NCBI GenBank assembly: GCA_963797835.1
Contig: CAWCRN010000026.1
Span: forward strand, 248,001 to 312,000
Reading direction: 5' to 3'
DNA from: JBDTSW01 sp963797835
Lineage (GTDB): Bacteria; Actinomycetota; Thermoleophilia; Solirubrobacterales; 70-9
Length of the DNA: 64,000 nucleotides
The position numbers and the translations under genes were made by a program. Positions 17,015 through 26,011 of this stretch are shown here, one piece after another. Numbering within the stretch: the first letter of the stretch is position 1; each line of letters opens with the position of its first letter. The notes below the pieces were generated by a model. It was not told the DNA's origin. It saw only the letters and a program-made list of their open reading frames with translations, and did not search any database.

Positions 17015-18180
17015 GCTCCAACGGCTCCGTCCCGGCCCTGGACCTCGATCGCGCCGAGCTCGAGGCCACGATCCAGCCGCTCGAGCGGGCCAGCATGCTG
17101 CCGCCGCGCTCGTTCACCGACGGCGCGGTCCTCGGCTGGGAGCTGGAGCACCTCTTCCGCGGGGGATGGATCTGCGCCGGCCACACCTCCGCCCTCGCCG
17201 AGCCAGGCGCCTACCTGATGCGCCAGATCGGGGACGAGAGCGTCTTCGTGATCGCCGGCAAGGACGGCGAGTCCCGCGGGTTCTTCAACGTCTGCCGCCA
17301 CCGCGGAGCCCGCATCTTCGAGGAGGCCGAAGGGGCGGTGAGGGGGCGGATCCGCTGCCCCTACCACGCCTGGTCCTACGACTTCGATGGCAGCCTGCTG
17401 GGCACCCGTCATACCGAGGGCCTCGAGGACTTCGATCCCGGGTGCTACGGCCTCACCCCCATCGCGACCGAGGTGGTGGGCGGGCTGGTCATGGTCAACC
17501 TGTCGGAGACCCCGGCACCGGCCGGGGGTCACGTGGGCGAGCTGGCCCCGTGGCTCGAGCGCTATGGCCTCCGCCGACTCGAGCCTGCCGGCAGGCGCGA
17601 CTACGAGGTCGCCGCCAACTGGAAGGCGATCGCCGAGAACTACAACGAGTGCCTGCACTGCCCCGGCGTCCACCCGGAGCTGAACGCGCTCTCCGACTAC
17701 TCGAGCGGCGCCCCGGTGGCAGGCGCGGGCGCCTGGTGCGGGGGCTCGATGACGCTCAACGACGGGGCGGAGACCATGGGCCGCGGCGGCGGTCACGACG
17801 GCGCCCGGCCGCCGATCGCCGGCCTTCCCGAGGACGAGTTCCGCCACGTCTACTACTTCGCCCTGTTCCCGAACGCGCTGGTCTCGCTGCACCGCGACTA
17901 CGTGATGCTGCACACCCTCTGGCCACGAGAGCCCGGGCTGACCGACGTGATCTGCGAGTGGCTCTTCGAGCCGGAGACGATCGCGGCGCCGGGATTCGAC
18001 CCGGCCGACGCGATCGAGTTCTGGGATCAGGTCAACCGGGAGGACTGGCACGTGTGCGAGCTGGCACAGAAGGGCGTGGGCTCGCGCGGGTACAGCGCGG
18101 GGCGCTACTCGACGCACGAGGGCGACGTCCACGCGTTCGATGTGATGGTCGCCCAGCGTTACCTCGAGGCGGTGCGATGA
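17011..18180 (+). CDS. Rieske non-heme iron oxygenase, alpha subunit (second of two)
   Basis: Intact 389-residue paralogue of the gene before it, coupled by a GTGA overlap. Rieske ligands: NVCRHRGARIFEEAEG and IRCPYHAWSYD. Mononuclear iron site: NWKAIAENYNECLHCPGVHP with two His. The C-terminus differs from the first copy, so the pair may form a mixed trimer or act on successive N-methyl groups. The stop overlaps a nine-codon frame (18177-18206, beginning MSDIAAQDA) that goes nowhere; it may be a relic of a lost next gene or chance. Confidence 0.9.
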   Translation: MSSNGSVPALDLDRAELEATIQPLERASMLPPRSFTDGAVLGWELEHLFRGGWICAGHTSALAEPGAYLMRQIGDESVFVIAGKDGESRGFFNVCRHRGARIFEEAEGAVRGRIRCPYHAWSYDFDGSLLGTRHTEGLEDFDPGCYGLTPIATEVVGGLVMVNLSETPAPAGGHVGELAPWLERYGLRRLEPAGRRDYEVAANWKAIAENYNECLHCPGVHPELNALSDYSSGAPVAGAGAWCGGSMTLNDGAETMGRGGGHDGARPPIAGLPEDEFRHVYYFALFPNALVSLHRDYVMLHTLWPREPGLTDVICEWLFEPETIAAPGFDPADAIEFWDQVNREDWHVCELAQKGVGSRGYSAGRYSTHEGDVHAFDVMVAQRYLEAVR

Positions 18181-18216
18181 GCGATATCGCGGCTCAGGAC
18201 GCGTAGGGGCGGCGCC

Positions 18217-18849
18217 GTGGCCACCACCGCGCGGGCGGAGGACACGCACGACCGCATCCTCGAGGCGGCCGTCGAGCTGATCGCCAGCGAGGGCATCGAC
18301 GACGTCCGGATAGCCCGGGTCGCCACCCGCGCGGGCGTCTCGACCGCGCTCGTCCACCACTACTTCTCCACGCGCGAGGACCTGCTCGAGCAGGCGCTCC
18401 TGCGCTCGTTCAAGCTCGCCGCAGAGGAGCGCTTCGGCGAGGACGCGAGCGCCGACGCCGCCGGCGCGAGCGCCGCCGGCGCCCTGGCCCGCGCCATCCG
18501 CACCTCGCTGCCCGAGCCCGGGGAGCCCGAGCGCGAGTGGGTGCTGTGGGTGGAGCTCTGGCTTCGGGCCGTCCGAGACCCCGAGCTCCAGCCGGTCGCC
18601 GTGGCCCTCTACGAGCGTTACCGGGTCTGGCTGGCCGCGGTCGTCCGCGCCGGCGTCGAGAGCGGCGAGTTCGAGCTAGTCGACCCCGAGGAGACGGCCG
18701 ACCACGCGATGGCCCTGCTCGACGGCTTCGGCCTGCGCGCCCTGCTCGGCGACCCGCACATGGATCTCGCCCGCGCGCGCCGCACGATCGCCGAGCTCCT
18801 GGCGCCGCGGCTCGGGATCGAGCCCGAGCTGCTGATGGACCGCGAGTAG
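18217..18849 (+). CDS. TetR-family regulator
   Basis: 210-residue TetR-type repressor. The N-terminal helix-turn-helix is typical: DRILEAAVELIASEGIDDVR then AGVSTALVHHYFSTREDLLE. The C-terminal half is the variable ligand-binding domain (REWVLWVELWLRAVRDPELQ). GTG start. It follows the Rieske genes on the same strand and is a good candidate for the regulator that binds the shared 18-bp operator at 11.1 and 15.8 kb. Its ligand is unknown. Confidence 0.88.
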   Translation: MATTARAEDTHDRILEAAVELIASEGIDDVRIARVATRAGVSTALVHHYFSTREDLLEQALLRSFKLAAEERFGEDASADAAGASAAGALARAIRTSLPEPGEPEREWVLWVELWLRAVRDPELQPVAVALYERYRVWLAAVVRAGVESGEFELVDPEETADHAMALLDGFGLRALLGDPHMDLARARRTIAELLAPRLGIEPELLMDRE

Positions 18850-18882
18850 CGCATCGCGCTCGAACGTTGGACAGACCGGCGT

Positions 18883-18929
18883 TTGCGTGAGCGGGCCAGG
18901 CCCGGTAGGTTTTCTGAACGGCGGTTCAG
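18883..18929 (+). promoter_or_regulatory. Promoter with TetR-type operator for the second TetR/polyamine operon
   Basis: TTGCGT (18883-18888), a 17-nt spacer and TAGGTT (18906-18911) form a promoter. CTGAAC-GGCG-GTTCAG (18914-18929) is a perfect 6-4-6 palindrome sitting on the expected start of transcription, as for an autoregulated repressor. Related half-sites occur at 33670-33703 before another polyamine importer. Confidence 0.75.
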
Positions 18930-18968
18930 CTTTAGGCCGCGTTCAGGGCAAGGAGGCACAGTCGGGCG

Positions 18969-19583
18969 ATGAGCCCTCGGCCGCAGGTCGACCACATCCG
19001 CAAGCCGCAGATCATCAGCGCGGCGGCGGAGGTGATCGCAAAGCGCGGGGTCGACGGGACTCGTATCGCCGATATCGCCGCCGCCGCCGGGACCAGCTCG
19101 TCCGCGGTGCTCTACTGGTTCGACTCTCGCGACGAGCTGCTCGCGGAGGCGCTGACCTTCGCCGAGGACTCGTTCTACGAGGCGCTCGGCGCCCGGCTCG
19201 CCGAGTTGGAGGACCCGCGCGACCGCCTCGTTGCGCTGATCGACTCGGCGGTCGGCGGCGAGGACTGGGTGCTGTGGATCGAGCTCTGGACGCGCTCGCT
19301 GCGCGATCGCGCGCTGGCCTCGGCGCGCCAGCGCCTCGACGACCGCTGGCGGGCTGAGATCCTGGCCATCCTCAACGCCGGGCTCGCCTACGGCACGTTC
19401 GAGGTCGCCGACACCGAGCGCGCGATGCTGGAGCTGGCGGCCGTGATCGACGGACTGGCCGTGCAGGTCGCGCTGGGCGACGGCTCGGTCACACCCACGG
19501 TGATGCGCGAGATCTGTATCCAAGCCGCCGAGAGGCTCCTGGCCGTGAGGCTGAACCCGCGAGTAACGGGGATCGCGGCATGA
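18969..19583 (+). CDS. TetR-family regulator of the polyamine importer operon
   Basis: 204 residues. HTH: PQIISAAAEVIAKRGVDGTR then AGTSSSAVLYWFDSRDELLA. The tail is the ligand-binding domain (EDWVLWIELWTRSLRDRALA), very like that of the preceding TetR, so the two are paralogues. The stop overlaps the ATG of the binding-protein gene (ATGA), so this regulator is cotranscribed with the importer. The palindrome in its promoter suggests autorepression, relieved perhaps by a polyamine; the ligand is inferred only. Confidence 0.9.
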   Translation: MSPRPQVDHIRKPQIISAAAEVIAKRGVDGTRIADIAAAAGTSSSAVLYWFDSRDELLAEALTFAEDSFYEALGARLAELEDPRDRLVALIDSAVGGEDWVLWIELWTRSLRDRALASARQRLDDRWRAEILAILNAGLAYGTFEVADTERAMLELAAVIDGLAVQVALGDGSVTPTVMREICIQAAERLLAVRLNPRVTGIAA

Positions 19584-20692
19584 GCCTCTCGCGACGGGAG
19601 CTGCTCCAGCGCGGCGCGGCCGGCGGGCTGGCCCTCTCGGGCCTGGGCGGGCTGGCAGGGTGCACCGTCTCGCGCGAGGTGGACAAGTCGGGCGCGAACC
19701 GCGTCGTTACCCCCGAGATCGACGGCGACCTGCTGATCTACAACTGGGCCCAGTACATGGACCCCGGGCTCAAGAAGGGCTTCTCCGAGAAGTACGGGGT
19801 CGAGGTGAGCGAGGTCAACTTCGACAACCTCGAGGCGATGGTCGTGAAGCTCCGCGCCGGGGGACAGTACGACCTGATCTGGCCATCGACCGAGTACGTC
19901 GCCCGCCTCGCGGCCGAGGGCCTGCTGTTGCAGTTCGACCGCGACAAGCTCAAGAACTCCGACAACATCTCGCCCTTCTACGACAGCCCGTGGTGGGACC
20001 CGAACAACGAGTACGGCGTGCCCTACGCCTACTACACGACCGGCATCGCCTGGCGCGACGACGTGGTCAGCGACATGACGGGCTCGTGGAACGACCTGCT
20101 CAACCCTGGCGGCGAGGGCCGGATGTTCATCCTCGACGACTTCCAGGAGGCACTCGGCGAGGCGAACCTGATCAACGGCTTCGACCTGAACACCCCCGAT
20201 GCCGGCGAGCTCGAGACCTCGAAGGAGACGCTGCTGGCGCAGAAGGAGAACGCCCGCGGGTTCTCCACGAACTCGGTCCAGAACCTGGCCTCGGGCACCG
20301 CGGTCCTCCACCAGGCGTGGAACGGCGATCTAATGAACGTCCGCCGCCAGGTGGACAACCCCGAGAACTTCAAGTACGAGACCTGCAAGGAGGGCGTGCC
20401 GGTGGGTACCGACCTGATGGCGATCCCGGTCACCGCCCGCAGCCCCGGTACCGCGATGCTGTTCATGGATTGGGTCATCACCCCGGAGAACGCAATCCAG
20501 AACGTGAGGTGGAACGGCTACCCGCAGCCGGTCGAGGGTGGGCAGCAGGCTTTCGACCAGCTCGCGAGGGAGGAGCCCTCGATCGCCGTCGACCTCGAGG
20601 CGCTCGAGGACACGGCGCTCGAATACCGCCTCGACGACCCGGCGGCGCGCCAGCTCTGGACCGAGGTCTTCACCGAGGTCAAGGCCGCCTAG
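19580..20692 (+). CDS. potD: Polyamine-type ABC transporter substrate-binding protein (Tat lipoprotein)
   Basis: Intact 370 residues. The N-terminus SLSRRELLQRGAAGG has a twin arginine followed by a hydrophobic stretch and a lipobox ending at GLAGC, so a Tat-exported lipoprotein is likely. Family motifs: IYNWAQYMDPGLKKGF, VNFDNLEAMVVKLRAGGQYD and VPYAYYTTGIAW. It would deliver spermidine, putrescine or a related amine to the two permeases downstream. ATGA overlap with the TetR gene. The ligand pocket cannot be read reliably. Confidence 0.92.
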   Translation: MSLSRRELLQRGAAGGLALSGLGGLAGCTVSREVDKSGANRVVTPEIDGDLLIYNWAQYMDPGLKKGFSEKYGVEVSEVNFDNLEAMVVKLRAGGQYDLIWPSTEYVARLAAEGLLLQFDRDKLKNSDNISPFYDSPWWDPNNEYGVPYAYYTTGIAWRDDVVSDMTGSWNDLLNPGGEGRMFILDDFQEALGEANLINGFDLNTPDAGELETSKETLLAQKENARGFSTNSVQNLASGTAVLHQAWNGDLMNVRRQVDNPENFKYETCKEGVPVGTDLMAIPVTARSPGTAMLFMDWVITPENAIQNVRWNGYPQPVEGGQQAFDQLAREEPSIAVDLEALEDTALEYRLDDPAARQLWTEVFTEVKAA

Positions 20693-20713
20693 CGCGATGA
20701 GGACGCCTCAGGG

Positions 20714-21565
20714 ATGACGGCCTCCGGCTTCTGGGCGCGGTTCCTGGTGCCCGGCGCCGTCTGGCTGCTGCTGCTGTTCCTGATCCCCCTCGTCCTCGTC
20801 CTCGCGCTGTCGTTCGGGTACGTCGACGACCTCGGCCGTGCCGTCTACTCGTTCGAGCTGGACAACTACGCGGACGCGTTCGACCCCACCTACATCCCGG
20901 TGCTCCTGCGCTCGGTGCTCTACGCGTTCGCGACGACAGCGCTCTGCCTGGTGATCGGATACCCGGTCGCCTACTACATCGCTCGCTACGGGGGGAAGTA
21001 CCGCAACGCGCTGATCGCGCTGCTGGTGCTGCCGTTCTTCGTCAACTACCTCGTCCGCACCTACGCCTGGGTCGCCCTGCTCGCCGACGAGGGCCTCGTG
21101 AACAACGCCATCGTCGACCTCGGGCTCCGGAACGAGGGGATCCAGATGATCAACACGCCGTGGGCGGTGATCGGCGGCCTCACCTACGGCTACCTCGTGT
21201 TCATGATCCTGCCGGTCTACGGCTCGCTCGAGCGCCTCGACAAGTCGGTGATCGAAGCGGGCAAGGACCTCTACGGCACCCCGTGGGCCACGTTCCGCCA
21301 CGTGACCCTGCCTCAGACCAAGCAGGGGATCCTGGCCGGGTCCGTGCTGGTGTTCCTGCCTGCGGTCGGCGACTTCGTCGCCGCCCAGCTCCTCGGCGGG
21401 CCCGACACCTACATGGTCGGCAACCTCATCCAGGACCAGTTCTTCACCGCGAACAACTGGCCGTTCGGAGCGGCCCTGACGGTGGTGATGATGCTGTTCC
21501 TCTCGGTCTGGATGGTGATGTATCTGCGCTCAGCGGCGCGCGACGTGAAGGAGGCCCCCGCGTGA
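20714..21565 (+). CDS. potB: Polyamine-type ABC transporter permease (PotB type)
   Basis: 283-residue inner-membrane permease with about six hydrophobic segments (first WLLLLFLIPLVLVLALSFGY). The loop that docks to the ATPase has EAGKDLYGTPWATFRHVTLP, the EAA motif of importers. A six-residue frame at 20697 ends just before; I use the ATG at 20714, although its ribosome site is weak. Its TGA overlaps the GTG of the next permease. Confidence 0.93.
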   Translation: MTASGFWARFLVPGAVWLLLLFLIPLVLVLALSFGYVDDLGRAVYSFELDNYADAFDPTYIPVLLRSVLYAFATTALCLVIGYPVAYYIARYGGKYRNALIALLVLPFFVNYLVRTYAWVALLADEGLVNNAIVDLGLRNEGIQMINTPWAVIGGLTYGYLVFMILPVYGSLERLDKSVIEAGKDLYGTPWATFRHVTLPQTKQGILAGSVLVFLPAVGDFVAAQLLGGPDTYMVGNLIQDQFFTANNWPFGAALTVVMMLFLSVWMVMYLRSAARDVKEAPA

Positions 21566-22386
21566 GCCCGGCGTTCGACAAGCCGCGGTTCCTGCGCGTC
21601 TTCACGGCCGGCGTCTACTTCTTCCTCTTCGCCCCGATCATCGTCGTGATCCTGTTCTCGTTCAACTCGATCAAGTCGCTGGTCTCCTTCGACGGCTTCT
21701 CGCTGACCTGGTACGAGGCGTTCCTCGACAACCCGGAGCTCCGCGAGTCGCTGTTCGCGTCGCTGGAGATCGCGCTGCTGACGATGCTGGCGGCCACCGT
21801 GATCGGGACGGCGCTCGCCATCGGGCTGGTCCGCTCCAGGACGCGCTGGGCACCCGGCGCCAACGTGCTGATGCTGGTGCCCCTGGTCACGCCCGAGATC
21901 GTCGCCGGGATCTCGGCGCTGTTGATCTTCTCCCAGCTCGGGATCCAGCTCAGCTTCTGGACGATCGTGCTCGCCCACATCACCTTCTCGATCTCCTACG
22001 TGACGATCGTCGTCCGCGCGCGCATGGCCGCGATCTCCGACGAGGTCGAGGAGGCCGCGATGGACCTCGGCGCCACGCGCTGGCAGTCGGTGCGGCTGGT
22101 CCTGGTGCCGGCGCTGTGGCCCGCGGTGCTCGCAGCCGGACTGCTCGTCTTCGCGTTCTCGTTCGACGACTTCGTGCTCTCGTTCTTCACGACCGGCGAG
22201 GATCTGCAGCCGCTGCCGGTACGGATCTGGTCGGCGATCCGGTTCGGGCTCGACCCGACGATCAACGCGATCGGGACGCTGATGATGGTCGTGTCGCTTA
22301 CCGCGATCGGGCTGGCGGTGATCCTGCCGCGGCTGTTCGGCAAGCGCGAGAGCGGGTTGAAGGTGCTGACCGCACAGGAGGGATAG
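21562..22386 (+). CDS. potC: Polyamine-type ABC transporter permease (PotC type)
   Basis: 274-residue permease. The GTG at 21562 overlaps the stop of the previous gene and has AAGGAGG about 7 nt upstream. The first transmembrane helix is YFFLFAPIIVVILFSFNS; the EAA loop is EEAAMDLGATRWQSVRLVLV. It pairs with PotB to form the channel. Confidence 0.93.
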   Translation: MSPAFDKPRFLRVFTAGVYFFLFAPIIVVILFSFNSIKSLVSFDGFSLTWYEAFLDNPELRESLFASLEIALLTMLAATVIGTALAIGLVRSRTRWAPGANVLMLVPLVTPEIVAGISALLIFSQLGIQLSFWTIVLAHITFSISYVTIVVRARMAAISDEVEEAAMDLGATRWQSVRLVLVPALWPAVLAAGLLVFAFSFDDFVLSFFTTGEDLQPLPVRIWSAIRFGLDPTINAIGTLMMVVSLTAIGLAVILPRLFGKRESGLKVLTAQEG

Positions 22387-22392
22387 GACGAG

Positions 22393-23457
22393 ATGGACGC
22401 CATCCGGCTGGAGAACGTGACGAAGCGCTTCGGCGACTTCGTTGCCGTGGACGATGTGACCCTGGCGATCCCCGAGGGCGAGTTCTTCTCGCTGCTGGGG
22501 CCGTCGGGCTGCGGCAAGACGACGACGCTGCGCATGCTCGCCGGGTTCGAGGTCCCGACGGAGGGCCACATCCTGCTTCAGGGCGAGGCCGTCGAGAACG
22601 TGCCGCCGTACGAGCGGGACACGAACATGGTCTTCCAGAGCTACGCGCTGTTCGACCATCTCAACGTGGAGGACAACGTCGCCTTCGGACTGAGGCGCCG
22701 CAAGGTCCCGAAGGACGAGGTCCGCGAGCGGGTGGCGGCGTCGCTGGAGCTGGTGGGCTTGGAGAAGCGGGCAGGCGCGCGCTCGGACGAGCTGTCGGGC
22801 GGCCAGCGCCAGCGAGTCGCGCTCGCCCGCGCTCTGGTCAACCGGCCCAAGGTCCTGCTCCTCGACGAACCGCTGGGCGCGCTCGACCTCAAGCTCCGGC
22901 GCCAGATGCAGGTCGAGTTGAAGCAGATCCAGCGGGAGGTGGGGATCACCTTCGTGTTCGTGACGCACGACCAGGAGGAGGCGCTCTCGATGTCGGACCG
23001 GATCGCGGTCATGACCGAGGGGCGGGTGGCGCAGTGCGGGCCGCCGGAGGAGGTCTACGAGAACCCGGCCGAGCAGTTCGTTGCCGGGTTCATCGGGATC
23101 TCGAACCTGATCCAGGGCACCGCCGAGGACGCCACCACCGTGCGTATTGCCAACGGCACCAGGCTGAACGTGCCGCTGCCCAGCGACTGCACGCCCGGCG
23201 ACCAGGTGAACCTCTCCATCCGGCCCGAGAAGATCGCGGTCGACGAGCTCGAGGAGGGGATGGTGAGCCTCGACGGCACCGTGGAGGCGCGCGTCTACCT
23301 GGGCATCACGACCCAGGTCACGGTGAGCATCGGCAACGGCTCACGACTCGTCGCGCTCGAGCAGGCGACGTATCGGTCCAGCGCCCACGACCGCTGGGAG
23401 CCGGGCTCCCGCGTGAAGCTGGGATGGCACCCCGAGCACGCGCTGGTCCTGCGTTGA
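22393..23457 (+). CDS. potA: Polyamine-type ABC transporter ATP-binding protein
   Basis: Intact 354-residue ATPase: Walker A GPSGCGKTTT, signature LSGGQRQRVALARAL, Walker B LLLDEPLGALDL, H-loop FVTHDQEEALSMSD, and a C-terminal TOBE domain with LSIRPEKIAVDELEEG. It closes a complete TetR-potDBCA operon. It converges on the agmatinase gene with only 8 nt between stops. Confidence 0.94.
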   Translation: MDAIRLENVTKRFGDFVAVDDVTLAIPEGEFFSLLGPSGCGKTTTLRMLAGFEVPTEGHILLQGEAVENVPPYERDTNMVFQSYALFDHLNVEDNVAFGLRRRKVPKDEVRERVAASLELVGLEKRAGARSDELSGGQRQRVALARALVNRPKVLLLDEPLGALDLKLRRQMQVELKQIQREVGITFVFVTHDQEEALSMSDRIAVMTEGRVAQCGPPEEVYENPAEQFVAGFIGISNLIQGTAEDATTVRIANGTRLNVPLPSDCTPGDQVNLSIRPEKIAVDELEEGMVSLDGTVEARVYLGITTQVTVSIGNGSRLVALEQATYRSSAHDRWEPGSRVKLGWHPEHALVLR

Positions 23458-23465
23458 GGGACGCC

Positions 23466-24427
23466 TCAGCTGCGGCGCGCGGCGACACCGGTGATCGTCT
23501 GCGCGACTACCGCCGCGGCCGTGAGGGCGCCAGCATCTGCGGTGCCCCAGCCGGCCGGCACGGTCTCGACCACGTCACCGCCGAGCAGGTCGAGCTCCTC
23601 GGCCAGGCGACGGACTCCGGCCAGCAGCTCGCGCGGCTCGAGGCCCCCGGCCTCCGGCGTCCCGGTGCGGGGCGCGTAGGCCGGATCCAGGACGTCGATG
23701 TCCACGCTCAGGTACGTCGGGCCCGGTCCGACGGTTGCGATCGCGGTGGCGACGACCTCGTCGATGCCCTGGCGCCTCACGTCCTCGGCGGTGTGGTGGG
23801 CGATCCCCTGCTCGGCCTGCCACGTGAACACGTCTTGGTCCGGCCAGTAGCCGCGCAGGCCGATCTGGACGTAGCGAGCCGGGTCCACGTGGCCGTCGAG
23901 GACGAGGGAGCGCATCATCGTGCCGTGGTTGTCGGTGTGCTGCGTAGACGTCCGGGCGCAGTGTCGGTGTGGGAGTCGAAGTGGACGAGTCCGATCGCGC
24001 CATGCTGCGCAGCGCAGGCACGCAGTGCGGGCCCCGTGATCGAGTGGTCGCCGCCAAGCACGTACGGGATCGCCCGTGCGGCGACGACCTGCCCCACGGT
24101 CGCCTCGATCGCCGCCCGGGACGCATCCGCCTCGAACGGCACGACTGGCACGTCGCCGAAGTCGATCAGCCGCAGGCGATCGTCCGGATCGACGCCGGTC
24201 CCTACCTCGGGGCCGATCGGCCGGCTCGCGACGCGGATCGCCCTCGGCCCGTCGCGGCTTCCCACGCGGTCGCTGGCCAGCCCGTCGAACGGGGCGCCAA
24301 CGATCGCGACGTCAGCCCCCTCGAGATCGACGGCGTCCTCGGACCACGGCATGCCTGCGAAGCTCATCAGGCCCGCGTACGGCGGCTTTCGTCCTGGGTC
24401 GGGCCAGCGTCCCGCGGGATCGATCAT
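23466..24427 (-). CDS. speB: Agmatinase (ureohydrolase family)
   Basis: Mn-dependent ureohydrolase; agmatine + water to putrescine + urea is the likely reaction. About 319 residues after removing two extra bases in 23945-23965. Metal ligands are in GGDHSIT, VHFDSHTD and LSVDIDVLDPAYAPRTGTPE. The two frame breaks fall right after the second metal motif (HTDTA | PDVYA | HTDNHGT), within 25 nt of each other. Start ATG at 24427; a TTG at 24454 is possible. Guanidinobutyrase or a similar activity cannot be excluded, but the importer next door and the downstream aldehyde dehydrogenase point to polyamines. Confidence 0.85.
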
Positions 24428-24465
24428 CGGCACTTCGAGTATCCACCAATCCAACGAGGAGAGAG

Positions 24466-25908
24466 ATGGCGACAGCCACCCGTACCAAGCTGAAGAACTT
24501 CATCGACGGCGAGGCCGTGGACGCCGCGGACGGCGCCACGGAGCCCGTCCTCAACCCCGCCACCGGCGAGGCGATCGCCGAGGCCCCGCTGTCGAGCGCC
24601 GAGGACGTCGACCGCGCCGTGGCGGCGGCGCGCCGGGCCTTCGAGACCTGGTCGCGCACGACCCCGAGGGAACGCTCCGAGCGGCTGCTGGCCCTGGCGC
24701 AGCTCTTCGACGACCACGCGGACGAGCTGGCGGCGATCGAGTCGGCCGAGGCCGGCAAGCCGATCACGGCGGCGACCGAGGAGGAGATGCCCGGCAACGC
24801 CGACAACCTGCGCTTCTTCGCCGGCGCCGCGCGCGTGATGGAGGGCAAGGCCTCGGGCGAGTACGTCGAGAACCGCACCTCGATGATCCGGCGCGAGCCC
24901 GTTGGCGTCGTCGGCCAGATCACGCCGTGGAACTACCCCCTGTCGATGGCGGTGTGGAAGATCGGGCCGGCGCTCGCGACCGGCAACACCGTGGTCCTGA
25001 AGCCGGCGGAGAACACGCCGATGGGCACGCTGCGGGTCGCCGAGCTGGCGGCCGACATCTTCCCGCCAGGCGTCCTCAACGTGATCGGCGGCCACGGCGA
25101 GCCCGCGGGGGCGGCGCTTGTGCGCCACCCGGACGTCGACATGGTGTCGCTGACGGGCTCGCCCCCCACGGGCAAGTGGATCGCGCGTGAGGCCGCGGAC
25201 ACGCTCAAGCGCGTGCACCTCGAGCTGGGCGGCAAGGCACCGGTGATCGTCTTCGACGACGCCGACATGGACGCGGTCGCCGAGACGATCGCGGCGACCG
25301 GCCTCTACAACGCGGGCCAGGACTGCACCGCAGCGTGCCGCGTGCTGGCGGCCGACGGCGTCTACGACGACGTGGTCAACGGCCTGGCGAGCCAGGCCAA
25401 GGGCTACGTGCTCGGCGACACGTCATCGCCGGACACCACCCTCGGCCCGGTGATCTCGGAGGCGCAGCGCGAGCGTGTCGAGGGGTTCCTCGAGCGCCGT
25501 CCCGCCCATGCCGAGATCGTCACCGGCGGGTCCGAGCCCGATCTTCCCGGCTACTTCCTCGAGCCGACGATCGTGGCCAACCTCGAGCAGGACGACGAGA
25601 TGATCCAGAACGAGGTGTTCGGGCCGGTGATCACCGTCCAGCGCTTCGCCGACGAGGAGCGGGCGGTCGAGTGGGCCAACGGCACCCGCTACGGGCTGGG
25701 GTCGTCGGTGTGGACGCGGGACGTCGGCCGCGCGCACCGGGTCGCGAACGCGCTTCGCTTCGGCGTCGTCTGGGTCAACGACCACATCACGTTCTGCTCG
25801 GAGATGCCCCACGGCGGCCTCAAGGAGACGGGCTACGGCAGGGACCTGTCCATGTACGCCCTCGAGGACTACACCGAGATCAAGCACGTGATGATCAACC
25901 TGGAATAA
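24466..25908 (+). CDS. patD: Gamma-aminobutyraldehyde dehydrogenase-type aldehyde dehydrogenase
   Basis: Intact 480-residue aldehyde dehydrogenase. ATG at 24466 with GAGGAGAGAG upstream. Motifs: GQITPWNYPLSMAVWKIGPA, the glutamate in VHLELGGKAPVIV, and NAGQDCTAACRVLA, whose QDCTAAC form is characteristic of the aminobutyraldehyde dehydrogenase (YdcW/Prr) branch. It would oxidise 4-aminobutanal, the product of putrescine transamination or oxidation, to GABA. It is divergent from agmatinase and followed by an amine oxidase. Confidence 0.88.
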   Translation: MATATRTKLKNFIDGEAVDAADGATEPVLNPATGEAIAEAPLSSAEDVDRAVAAARRAFETWSRTTPRERSERLLALAQLFDDHADELAAIESAEAGKPITAATEEEMPGNADNLRFFAGAARVMEGKASGEYVENRTSMIRREPVGVVGQITPWNYPLSMAVWKIGPALATGNTVVLKPAENTPMGTLRVAELAADIFPPGVLNVIGGHGEPAGAALVRHPDVDMVSLTGSPPTGKWIAREAADTLKRVHLELGGKAPVIVFDDADMDAVAETIAATGLYNAGQDCTAACRVLAADGVYDDVVNGLASQAKGYVLGDTSSPDTTLGPVISEAQRERVEGFLERRPAHAEIVTGGSEPDLPGYFLEPTIVANLEQDDEMIQNEVFGPVITVQRFADEERAVEWANGTRYGLGSSVWTRDVGRAHRVANALRFGVVWVNDHITFCSEMPHGGLKETGYGRDLSMYALEDYTEIKHVMINLE

Positions 25909-26011
25909 CTCCGGCCGCGTGCTCCGCTCCCGCACTGAACACCTGGCCCTTGGCTACGCCTCGGGCATTTCATCCTGCTCCCGCTTGCCGCGGCCGGGCT
26001 TGCGGCCCATC

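Noticed and set aside
18177..18206. Nine-codon frame overlapping the second Rieske stop as a leader peptide
   Set aside because: No regulatory codons, no hairpin after it; probably chance or a relic.
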